Assembly: GCA_035443945.1 (NCBI GenBank) | Contig: DAOMNQ010000090.1 | Span: 1-11,302, forward strand | Direction of reading: 5' to 3' | Origin: CAADGN01 sp035443945 | GTDB taxonomy: Bacteria; Planctomycetota; Phycisphaerae; Phycisphaerales; UBA1924 | DNA length: 11,302 nt | In this document: positions 1 through 6,520 of the stretch, piece by piece | How the letters are laid out: each line of letters opens with the position of its first letter | How positions within the stretch are numbered: the first letter of the stretch is position 1 | Position numbers and translations under genes: made by a program | The notes under the pieces: model-generated | What the model was told of the DNA's origin: nothing | The model's database searches: none | The model's input: only the letters and a program-made list of their open reading frames with translations

Positions 1-117
1 CATCCCGCTTGACACCGGCTTGCTCATGGATGCGCAACTTGACGGACACTACCCCATGCTCCGCCAGCGATCGCGCAGCCGCTCATCACATCACTGAGCC
101 CGGCGTCACCGCTTGCT
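1..117 (+). other. Broken upstream part of the peptidase gene
   Basis: The reading frame of the downstream peptidase gene is open only back to position 43, because 40-42 is TGA. The protein-like stretch coded from 79 onward (beginning PLITSLSP) is the start of an IPT/TIG repeat, so translation should come from further upstream. The neighbouring frame that starts at base 2 is open to about 96 and begins IPLDTGLLMDAQLDGHYPML, which reads like protein. A single-base shift around 57-78 would join the two. I cannot tell a true frameshift from a sequencing error or an unusual start codon. Confidence 0.4.
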
Positions 118-1230
118 TTGAATGGCAGCCAGAAAGTTGTCGTGAGAGGCCAGAACTTTGATGCCCGTGCAGTTGTGCATCTCGTGGACCTTGGCACGGG
201 CCAGCACTTTCGCAACCGCAATGTGTATGACCGCTCGAACACCCACCTCACGCTGAGCGTCAACTTTGGCATTCAGCCTGCGGAATGGTCGGTTGAAGTC
301 GTGAACCCCGACGGGCGCAGTTCGCGCGAGTTCCGCTTCAACGTCGTCTACCCGCCCCCGCCTAGAATAACGAGCGTGGAGCCTGCCGAACCTGTCGGCA
401 GCAATGAACCTCAGTCTTTTGTCATCCATGGGGAGCACTTCCACCACAGCGCGAAGGTTACGTTGCGCGACTTGACTCGCAGCGAAGTGTTCCCCGATCG
501 ATACATTCATCACCGGACGGATGGCCAGTTGGTGCTGCGCGTCAACTTCACTGACGAACCCGCGCTTTGGGCCGTCGAGGTCATCAACCCCAATGGGCAG
601 TCTTCGGGCAGGTTTCGCTTCCGAGTTGTGGCACCTCCGCGAAATGCACCGGCCGCCGAAAGGCCAAGCGAATCCGAGATCATTAATCTCGCTATCCGCT
701 GGGCGAGATCGCAACTGGGCCGAGCAACACAACCATGCGCCACCCCAGGGTGCTTCTACAACCCTCGGAATACCGGGTATACGCCCTGTTCCACGCCTAC
801 GCCGCCGTTCGATCACGAGCCTTGGTACTCCTGGTGTGCTCGATTCGTTGCGAACTGCTATGGCATGGAACGCGCCGGGTTTGAGACCGCGCACGACATG
901 TTCAACAAACTCTCAACGGCCGGAGTCGTCGAGACGCAAAGGGATAACATTCCTGTTGGCTCGCTCGTCTTCTGGTATTGGAAAATGGCTCCGCAGAATA
1001 CTAACGATGACGGCAAGGAGTATGGACACGTTGGTATCTACATCGGCAACGGCGACGTTATCCACACGGGCGTGAGCAAGGATCGCCAGGATGTGCATGT
1101 TCTACCCATCTGGGTCGTGACGAGCAGGCTCGACAGAAGTGCCATGCTGGATCGCGAAAGCAGCTACCTCGGATGGGTTGCGCCGTTCAACGTGCTGAAA
1201 GTTCTTGGTTGGCCAGGTCGGACCGAGTGA
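43..1230 (+). CDS. IPT/TIG-repeat NlpC/P60-CHAP-like cell-wall peptidase, 5' end broken
   Basis: Probable exported peptidoglycan hydrolase or amidase. Residue numbers count from the TTG at 118, the first formal start codon in frame; it lies inside the first repeat and is unlikely to be the true start. Two similar repeats of about 92 residues (bases about 79-354 and 361-633) share ITS..P near the start, then VNF...PA.W.VEV.NP.G.SS..FRF, as in IPT/TIG Ig-like folds. The C-terminal part (about 185-355) resembles the NlpC/P60-CHAP superfamily: WYSWCARFVANCYG carries the likely nucleophile Cys240, and GHVGIYIGNGDVIH carries the likely His304. No signal peptide is visible, consistent with a missing N-terminus. 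GC content is well below that of neighbouring genes (31 of 60 bases at 901-960), suggesting transfer. The last 44 bases overlap cstA tail to tail. The peptidase superfamily is fairly secure; the substrate is unknown. Confidence 0.75.
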   Translation, partial: RTLPHAPPAIAQPLITSLSPASPLALNGSQKVVVRGQNFDARAVVHLVDLGTGQHFRNRNVYDRSNTHLTLSVNFGIQPAEWSVEVVNPDGRSSREFRFNVVYPPPPRITSVEPAEPVGSNEPQSFVIHGEHFHHSAKVTLRDLTRSEVFPDRYIHHRTDGQLVLRVNFTDEPALWAVEVINPNGQSSGRFRFRVVAPPRNAPAAERPSESEIINLAIRWARSQLGRATQPCATPGCFYNPRNTGYTPCSTPTPPFDHEPWYSWCARFVANCYGMERAGFETAHDMFNKLSTAGVVETQRDNIPVGSLVFWYWKMAPQNTNDDGKEYGHVGIYIGNGDVIHTGVSKDRQDVHVLPIWVVTSRLDRSAMLDRESSYLGWVAPFNVLKVLGWPGRTE

Positions 1231-2992
1231 CCACCCCCACCGCCTCTCCCACGATCCACACCTCCAGGCCCAGCATCAGCACGCTGACCACCAGCAGGTG
1301 CGCCTTGGCCGTGCCCGCGGCGTAGAAGCCGACGATCAGTTCCGCGATCGCCCAGCCGGTCATGGCCAACATGAAGACCATCGGCACGCCCGTCACCCAG
1401 ACCGGCCGCCGCTGCCGCACCAGCCAGACCGTCACCACGAGCAGCGCCAGCCCGCCGAGCAGTTGGTTCGTCGCCCCGAAGACGGGCCAGAGGGCGAGGC
1501 CGCCCATGCCCGCGCCGTCCCAGCCGCGCGTGGGCACGTCGCTCAGCGCGAGCGCGCCCGCCGTGAGCACGGCCAGCGTCGTCGCCCCCCAGCGGTTGGC
1601 GAGCAGCGGCACGCGCAGCGACGCTGCGCCCGTCGCTTTCCCCCCGCCAAACAACTCCATCAGCACGTACCGCTGCAGGCGGCAGGCCGAGTCCAGCGTC
1701 GTCGCGGCGAAGGAGGCGACGAAGACGCCCATGATCGCCACCGCCAGGGCGTGGCTGACGCCGATGGTCTCGATCATGTTCGCCGAGCCGACGACGAACG
1801 GCGCGAGGTTCGCCCCCAGCCCCTTGTCCCCCCCCCACACCGCGTAGTGGTGCAGCCAGGCCTCGCGCCCGACCAGCCCCCCCGCCGTCCCTAGCCCGAT
1901 CCCCGCGACGCACGCGAGGATCACCAGCACGGCCAGGAACCCCTCGGTCAGCATGGCCCCGTAGCCGACGTACTGGGCGTCGGCCTCGCTCTTGAGTTGC
2001 CGGCTGGCGCACCCGGAGGCCACGAGGCAGTGGAACCCGCTGATCGCCCCGCAGGCGATCGTCACGAACAGGAACGGCAGGAAACTTGGCACCTTCGCCC
2101 CTTCGACGGCCGGTGCGGGCGTGAAGTTCACCGCATCCGCGACGATCTCCGGGCGCGACGCCGCGAGGCCCACGCCCAGCAGCCCCATCGCGATCAGCAG
2201 TTGCCACGAGTTGATGAAGTCCCGCGGCTGGAGGAGCGTCTGCACCGGCAGCACGCTGGCGATGAAGACGTAGACGAGGAGCAAGAGCGTCCAGAACGCG
2301 ACGGGCGAGATGACGGCCGTGAGCGCGGCGGGCAGGAGCGCGATGCCCTCGGGGTTGTCGGGCGTCGCCCACGGGATGGACGCCGACCACGCGATCGTCC
2401 CGTACATGAGGCCGACGGCGATGAGCGTGCCGAGGATGAGGTTGCCGCCGCGCCGCACCCACACCCCCAGGCCGACCGCGATCGGGATCTGCAGCCACAC
2501 CGGCGCGACGCTCGACGGGTACAACTTGAAGACCGTCGCGATCACCAGCCCGAAGACCGCCAGCACGATCCATAGCCCGACCACGACGACCAGCAGGAAG
2601 AGCAGCCGCACCCGCGCGTTCACCACCGTGCCCGCGAGGTCCGCGATCGTGCGCCCGCGGTTGCGCATGGAGACGATCAGCGAGCCGAAGTCGTGGACGG
2701 CCCCCATCACGATCGACCCCACGAGCACCCAGACCAGCGCGGGCACCCACCCCCACACCACGGCGATCGCCGGCCCCACGATCGGCCCCGTGCCCGCGAT
2801 GCTCGTGAAGTGGTGCCCGAAGACCAGGTCCCGGTGGCTGGGGACGAAGTCGATGCCGTCGTTGACCTCGACCGAGGGCGCGGTGCGTTCCGGCTCGACC
2901 CGGAAGATGCGGCGGGCGAGGTACCGGCCGTAGGTGTGGTAGGCCACGAGGTAGAGGACGAACGCCCCGGCCGCGATGATGACGGTGGCCAT
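1187..2992 (-). CDS. cstA: CstA family peptide/pyruvate transporter (carbon starvation protein A)
   Basis: Inner-membrane carrier of the CstA/BtsT family. Characterised members import pyruvate with protons or help peptide uptake in starvation. The 601-aa product is hydrophobic throughout, with well over ten candidate membrane segments. Family landmarks are present: GIDFVPSHRDLVFGHHF at 46-62, GTGPIVGPAIAV at 67-78, GAVHDFGSL at 98-106, CGAISGFHCLVASG at 314-327, TTLDSACRLQRYVLME at 431-446 and FGATNQLLGGLAL at 505-517. It is shorter than the E. coli proteins (about 700 aa) but normal for other bacteria. ATG at 2992 was chosen because the family N-terminus (MATVIIAAGAF) starts there and GGAG lies 6 bases upstream; a longer open frame exists to 3265 but carries no family sequence. 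The last residues (about LANQELSAR) lie in the low-GC block shared with the convergent peptidase gene, so the native stop may have been replaced. No BtsSR-like regulator is in the window, so the substrate is uncertain. Confidence 0.93.
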   Translation of the reverse strand: MATVIIAAGAFVLYLVAYHTYGRYLARRIFRVEPERTAPSVEVNDGIDFVPSHRDLVFGHHFTSIAGTGPIVGPAIAVVWGWVPALVWVLVGSIVMGAVHDFGSLIVSMRNRGRTIADLAGTVVNARVRLLFLLVVVVGLWIVLAVFGLVIATVFKLYPSSVAPVWLQIPIAVGLGVWVRRGGNLILGTLIAVGLMYGTIAWSASIPWATPDNPEGIALLPAALTAVISPVAFWTLLLLVYVFIASVLPVQTLLQPRDFINSWQLLIAMGLLGVGLAASRPEIVADAVNFTPAPAVEGAKVPSFLPFLFVTIACGAISGFHCLVASGCASRQLKSEADAQYVGYGAMLTEGFLAVLVILACVAGIGLGTAGGLVGREAWLHHYAVWGGDKGLGANLAPFVVGSANMIETIGVSHALAVAIMGVFVASFAATTLDSACRLQRYVLMELFGGGKATGAASLRVPLLANRWGATTLAVLTAGALALSDVPTRGWDGAGMGGLALWPVFGATNQLLGGLALLVVTVWLVRQRRPVWVTGVPMVFMLAMTGWAIAELIVGFYAAGTAKAHLLVVSVLMLGLEVWIVGEAVGVVTRSDLANQELSAR

Positions 2993-3046
2993 CGGAGACT
3001 CCGGGGTCCGCCGCCGGGTTCCCCCGGCCGCCGCCGCCCACGAGCC

Positions 3047-3052
3047 ATCATA
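3047..3052 (-). promoter_or_regulatory. Candidate -10 box for cstA
   Basis: Read on the minus strand this is TATGAT, 5 of 6 bases of the sigma-70 -10 consensus, about 55 bases upstream of the cstA ATG. No convincing -35 box lies 16-18 bases further upstream. It sits in the 154-bp divergent spacer between cstA and psuG (2993-3146), which is the only place where both genes could be started. Confidence 0.35.
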
Positions 3053-3068
3053 CTTGCTGGATAGGGCT

Positions 3069-3096
3069 TTGCGCGGGCACGCCCTGCGGTTAGACT
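3069..3096 (+). promoter_or_regulatory. Candidate sigma-70-like promoter for psuG
   Basis: TTGCGC at 3069-3074 and TAGACT at 3091-3096 are separated by 16 bases (3 of 6 and 4 of 6 matches to consensus). Transcription would start near 3103, giving a leader of about 44 bases. There is no Shine-Dalgarno sequence in the C-rich stretch before the psuG ATG. Confidence 0.3.
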
Positions 3097-3146
3097 CAAG
3101 GGATTCCGCCCGGAACCGGTCCGCCCCACTCACCCCCCACTCACCC

Positions 3147-4058
3147 ATGCCGCCACATCTGCTGAATCGTGCGGGGCCGAGGAGCGTGGCGCTCGAGACG
3201 ACGCTGCTTGCGCACGGCGTGCCGCGCGGCGAAGGGCCGGGACTGGCCGAACGGCTCGCCGACATCGTTCGCGAGCAGGGCGCGGAGCCGGCGTTCGTCG
3301 GCGTCTACGCGGGCGTGCCGACGGTCTGCCTCACCGACGCAGAACTGGCCGAGATTCTCGCCGCCGACGACGTGCCGAAACTCAACACCGCCAACCTCGG
3401 CCTCGCCCTGCACCGCGGCACGCACGGCGCGACCACCGTCAGCACGACGCTCGAACTCGCGGCCGCCGCGGGCGTGCGCGTCTTCGCCACCGGCGGCATC
3501 GGCGGCGTCCACCACGGGTACCACATGCTGCCCGACATCTCGTCGGACCTGCAAGCGCTCGCTCGCCACCCGGTCGCCGTCGTCGCGAGCGGCGTGAAGT
3601 CCATTCTGGACGTGCCCGCCACGCGCGAAGTCGTTGAAACGCTCGGCGTGCCCGTGGTCGGCTACGGCACGGACCGCTTCCCCGCGTTCTACATGCGCGA
3701 CGGCGGCGCGAGCGTGGACGGCCGGTTCGACTCGGAGGATGACCTCGCCGCGTATCTTGCCTCCGAGTTGCCCCGACGGGCGTGCGCCGTGCTCGTGTGC
3801 AATCCCGTGCCGAGCGAACTGGAGATCGCGCGTACCGACTGGACCCGCTGGATGGCCGCCGCCCAGAAGCGGGCAGCGGGCGCGGGCGGCCGATCGCTGA
3901 CCCCCGTGATGCTCGAAGCCCTGCACGAGGTCTCCGGCGGGGCGACACTCCGGACAAACCTTGGGCTGGTGGAGTCGAATGCCCGGCTCGCGGGCGCCCT
4001 CGCCGCTCGCATCGCTCTGCCGGGCAAGGCATTGGGAACCTGGGCAACCTCGGTTTGA
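3147..4058 (+). CDS. psuG: Pseudouridine-5'-phosphate glycosidase
   Basis: Cytosolic enzyme that reversibly splits the C-C glycosidic bond of pseudouridine 5'-phosphate into uracil and ribose 5-phosphate, the last step of pseudouridine breakdown. The 303-aa product matches the usual length (about 310) and aligns end to end with the family: ALETTLLAHGVPRGEG at 15-30 (Glu17), VPKLNTANLG at 76-85 (Lys78), TGGIGGVHHG at 115-124, DISSDL at 130-135, GVKSILDVPATRE at 149-161 with Lys151 as the expected Schiff-base lysine, and TLRTNLGLVESNARLA at 267-282. ATG 3147 was chosen because the homologous N-terminus begins just after it; the frame stays open to 2976 but that part overlaps the cstA leader and has no family sequence. 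There is no Shine-Dalgarno sequence. The kinase partner PsuK, adjacent in E. coli, is not in this window. The gene is divergent from cstA and probably monocistronic. Confidence 0.95.
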   Translation: MPPHLLNRAGPRSVALETTLLAHGVPRGEGPGLAERLADIVREQGAEPAFVGVYAGVPTVCLTDAELAEILAADDVPKLNTANLGLALHRGTHGATTVSTTLELAAAAGVRVFATGGIGGVHHGYHMLPDISSDLQALARHPVAVVASGVKSILDVPATREVVETLGVPVVGYGTDRFPAFYMRDGGASVDGRFDSEDDLAAYLASELPRRACAVLVCNPVPSELEIARTDWTRWMAAAQKRAAGAGGRSLTPVMLEALHEVSGGATLRTNLGLVESNARLAGALAARIALPGKALGTWATSV

Positions 4059-4083
4059 CCGAATCTTGTCCGGATTCGAACCG
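4051..4083 (+). terminator. Possible terminator-like hairpin at the psuG 3' end
   Basis: CGGTT (4051-4055) and CGAATC (4060-4065) can pair with GATTCG (4073-4078) and AACCG (4079-4083) around a 7-base loop. The 4-base bulge contains the psuG stop codon. The downstream bases GCGCAAAATTTG have no good T tract, so intrinsic termination would be weak. It may instead be a 3'-end stabilising structure. Confidence 0.35.
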
Positions 4084-4091
4084 CGCAAAAT

Positions 4092-4119
4092 TTGTCCGGT
4101 TTGCGGCGATCGCTACCAT
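4092..4119 (+). promoter_or_regulatory. Candidate promoter for the 694-aa secreted protein
   Basis: TTGTCC (4092-4097) and TACCAT (4114-4119) are 16 bases apart, each with 4 of 6 consensus matches, at the only AT-richer spot in the psuG-to-4317 spacer. Transcription would start near 4126 and give a long leader of about 190 bases. The -35 box lies in the second copy of a direct repeat TTGTCCGG (4066-4073 and 4092-4099). Confidence 0.4.
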
Positions 4120-4243
4120 GCGGGACGCTCAAACGCCAGCCCTCGGATCGGAGTGCTTCCGCTCCGCCCGACCGGCCTGATGCAGTCTTCGTACCGGGTC
4201 GTTGGGGGAGATCGAGAGACCCGCCGACCCCGATCGCACGAAT

Positions 4244-4278
4244 GCCCGCGGCCGCGCCGAGCGTCGGCGCTCGCGGGC
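4244..4278 (+). promoter_or_regulatory. Strong hairpin in the leader of the 694-aa protein gene
   Basis: GCCCGCG (4244-4250) pairs with CGCGGGC (4272-4278), and inside it GCGCCGA (4254-4260) pairs with TCGGCGC (4264-4270) around a GCG loop. That is 14 base pairs with only a 3-versus-1 internal loop. It ends about 24 bases before the AGGAG ribosome binding site at 4303-4307. No T tract follows, so it is not an intrinsic terminator. It could tune translation, protect the mRNA, or be a by-product of high GC. Confidence 0.4.
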
Positions 4279-4316
4279 GGACCCGAACGGCACACACCTC
4301 GAAGGAGCCAGAAGTC

Positions 4317-6401
4317 ATGACCACGGCGAAGCGGATCGCCACCGTCGTCGCGGCCTGCGGGATCGCGGGCGCAGCGTGCGCGCAGGACAGCGTTTCCAAA
4401 CACAAGGCCCTCCCCGGCGACGCGCCCGGTGCATGGGAGACCGCCGAGACCTGCAACAACTTCGTCGTCGATCTCGTGGACCTCACCGGCTCGTGGGGCA
4501 CGATGTTCAAGGCCGGCCCGCTGCTCAAGTCCCACAAGGCCCAGGCCAACTTCTTCAACAACCTGCTCAGTGCGCAGGCAGTCAGCCGCGACCTCCGTTC
4601 GGTCTCCGGCTTCCCCGCCTCGTCGTATGCGGTGTGGTCGCAGCCGGGCCAGGGCGTGCACGGCCAGAACAACGATGCGCCCGGCAGCGTCAGCCCCAGC
4701 GGCGACAACTTCCAGTTCGCCGCTGCGTTCGCCGAGTTCGGCGGCAGTTATAACGGCATTTCGTCGGCCGTGGTGAACTACAAGGGCGACGACCCCACAC
4801 GGCTGTACGTCAAGGCCGTCCACGCCGCGTCCAATGGCTCCTTCGACGGCGCGAACCTCTCCCAGTTCGGCTTCGGCGGCATCGACGCCCACGGCAACGT
4901 CGCCTTCCGTGGCGACGGCGCGGGCACCTCCGGCGCGACCCGACTCACCGGCAACAACCTCTTCCGCGTTTCCACGCTCGCCCGTACCTGCGGCGTGCTC
5001 AACGTCATCGACAGCAACGGCGGGTCCGACGCGGGGACCACCGCCCACCTCCTGGTCAACGTCGGCGACACCTACAGCACGCCCGGCGTCATCCCGCAGA
5101 GCGTCGCCGGGAGGCCGCTGCTGATCGGCACGAACTTCCTCCAGCAGTACGTCTATGAGTCCGCCGCCGGCGTGCTTTCCTTCACGTCGTCGCACCTCCA
5201 GGGCGCGCCGGACCACCGCGGCACGGTCGGCTTCACCAAGCGGCCGTGGTTCAACATCGCGGGTTCGGCCGGCACCGTCGGCTTCCTCGTCCAGAGCGCG
5301 GCCACCCGCACCGAGTCGCTTTCGATCCACAACGTGGACGCCAACGGCAATCCGCTCCTCCCCGGCGTCGTTCTCCTGAACCCCGCCTCGTTGAGCGGCG
5401 GCGGCTCGATCACCGACAACGACGACGGCTTCACCATCACCTCCGCGGGCGAGTGGCTGTGGGGCAACACGCAGAGCCAGGTCCCGTTCCGTGGAGGCAC
5501 CGGACAGGTCGCCCTCGCCGTCACGGGCCAGGGACACCGCCTCGTCGCCGCCCAGGCCTTCGACAACGTCACCGGCGGCTCGGCCGACACGCCCACCAAC
5601 GCCATCATCGTCGCCCGCCACGACCCGTCCACCGGCGCGACGCAGTGGACGCTCGCAGCCTACTTCGACGCCATCGCCGCTAAGGGCAAGGTCATCAAGG
5701 ACGGCTCGGGGGGCACGGCGGTCGGCCGACTCGCCGGCCTCTACGAGGTCACCGGCGGCGCGCCCCTGGGACCGTCCATCTCCTCGCCCGCCTTCGACTG
5801 CGCCGGCAACATCTACTTCATCGCCGCAGCCGAACTCTACGGATCGTCCGGCTCCGACTTCGACGTCTGCCTCGTCCGCGCCGTCTACGACCCCGCTTCC
5901 TTCAAGTACGAACTCGAACTCGTGATGACCACGGGCGACATCTTCGTCGGCGCGAACTCGGCGACGCCCTACATGATCACCTTCCTCTCCATCGCAGACA
6001 GCAACTCCATCGACTCCTCCACCATCTACTCCAGCAACGTCATGGAGGACTGCTGGGGCGCGATCTCCCCCGGCGACCTCGACGGCACGACCGACCCCCG
6101 CGCCCTCGGCGGGCTGATCGTCAACGCCCGCGTCACCTACGACAGCAACGGCGACGGAAACTTCGATAACGCCACCGACGAGAACTACCGCGTCGCCTTC
6201 TTCATCGGCGCGGGCGCGGTCGTCGAGGACGACTGCTACGCCGACTGCAACGGCGACACCGTCATCAACTCGCTCGACTTCCTCTGCTTCCTCAATCTCT
6301 ACGTCGCGCAGGATCCGAAGGCCGACTGCAACGGCGACACGGTCGTCAACTCGCTCGACTTCCTCTGCTTCCTGAACGCCTACAACGCGGGCTGCCCGTA
6401 A
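4317..6401 (+). CDS. Secreted protein of unknown function with C-terminal GC-type dockerin repeats
   Basis: A 694-aa exported protein; I recognise only its ends. Residues 1-22 are a typical signal peptide (basic MTTAKR, hydrophobic core, cleavage likely after ACA before Gln23). The central 600 residues are rich in Gly, Asn, Ser and Thr and look all-beta, with stretches such as GIDAHGNVAFRGDG that recall extracellular repeat proteins of planctomycetes, but I cannot name a family. The C-terminus has two dockerin-like calcium loops with the pattern DCNGDTV.NSLDFLCFLN at about 642-668 and 669-694, closing with AGCP. Asp and Asn occupy loop positions 1, 3, 5, 9 and 12 as in type I dockerins. ATG 4317 was chosen for the signal peptide and the AGGAG 9 bases upstream; the frame is open further to 4092 but without protein-like sequence. 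Its own promoter and terminator suggest a monocistronic gene. Likely cell-surface or envelope associated; enzymatic role unknown. Confidence 0.88.
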   Translation: MTTAKRIATVVAACGIAGAACAQDSVSKHKALPGDAPGAWETAETCNNFVVDLVDLTGSWGTMFKAGPLLKSHKAQANFFNNLLSAQAVSRDLRSVSGFPASSYAVWSQPGQGVHGQNNDAPGSVSPSGDNFQFAAAFAEFGGSYNGISSAVVNYKGDDPTRLYVKAVHAASNGSFDGANLSQFGFGGIDAHGNVAFRGDGAGTSGATRLTGNNLFRVSTLARTCGVLNVIDSNGGSDAGTTAHLLVNVGDTYSTPGVIPQSVAGRPLLIGTNFLQQYVYESAAGVLSFTSSHLQGAPDHRGTVGFTKRPWFNIAGSAGTVGFLVQSAATRTESLSIHNVDANGNPLLPGVVLLNPASLSGGGSITDNDDGFTITSAGEWLWGNTQSQVPFRGGTGQVALAVTGQGHRLVAAQAFDNVTGGSADTPTNAIIVARHDPSTGATQWTLAAYFDAIAAKGKVIKDGSGGTAVGRLAGLYEVTGGAPLGPSISSPAFDCAGNIYFIAAAELYGSSGSDFDVCLVRAVYDPASFKYELELVMTTGDIFVGANSATPYMITFLSIADSNSIDSSTIYSSNVMEDCWGAISPGDLDGTTDPRALGGLIVNARVTYDSNGDGNFDNATDENYRVAFFIGAGAVVEDDCYADCNGDTVINSLDFLCFLNLYVAQDPKADCNGDTVVNSLDFLCFLNAYNAGCP
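6240..6398 (+). repeat. Two 81-bp tandem dockerin repeats
   Basis: Copies start at 6240 and 6321. Over the first 54 bases of each copy I count three differences. The two calcium-binding loops therefore arose by recent duplication or are kept alike by gene conversion. Confidence 0.7.
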
Positions 6402-6426
6402 CCGAGGCGCCTCCGATCGACTGAAC

Positions 6427-6460
6427 ACGAGCCCCCGTCGAGAGGCGGGGGTTCGTCTTT
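6427..6460 (+). terminator. Intrinsic terminator after the 694-aa protein gene
   Basis: ACGAGCCCCCG (6427-6437) pairs with CGGGGGTTCGT (6446-6456), 11 pairs including one G-T wobble, around an 8-base loop. CTTT follows. It lies 26 bases after the stop codon and separates the two dockerin protein genes into different transcripts. Confidence 0.75.
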
Positions 6461-6473
6461 GCTGAAGTGCCCG

Positions 6474-6479
6474 TAGAAT
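6474..6479 (+). promoter_or_regulatory. Candidate -10 box for the EEP nuclease gene
   Basis: TAGAAT has 5 of 6 consensus bases and lies 41 bases before the ATG at 6521. The matching -35 position (about 6451-6457) falls on the descending arm of the terminator hairpin and is poor. Terminator and promoter would then overlap in a very compact spacer. Confidence 0.35.
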
Positions 6480-6520
6480 CGCGTGCCCCACCGCTCGGGT
6501 CGGGGGTTCGGAGCGTCACG

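Noticed and set aside
1164..3041. A 625-codon minus-strand frame overlapping cstA in another register
   Set aside because: Its translation is an Arg/Gly-rich shadow, whereas the register ending at 1187 has all CstA motifs and membrane segments.
4106..4113. GCGATCGC palindrome near the proposed promoter
   Set aside because: A single 8-base GC-rich palindrome is likely by chance here and falls inside the promoter spacer; no second copy supports an operator.
4368..4382. Possible lipoprotein signal (Cys21) in the 694-aa protein
   Set aside because: The residues before Cys21 are Gly-Ala-Ala, lacking the Leu-type residue of a lipobox; ACA followed by Gln fits ordinary signal peptidase cleavage better.
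4113..6491. A 792-codon open frame on the minus strand opposite the secreted protein gene
   Set aside because: It is antisense to a gene with signal peptide and dockerin tail, has a Val/Gly/Asp/Arg-rich translation without any domain, and long antisense frames are expected at this GC content.
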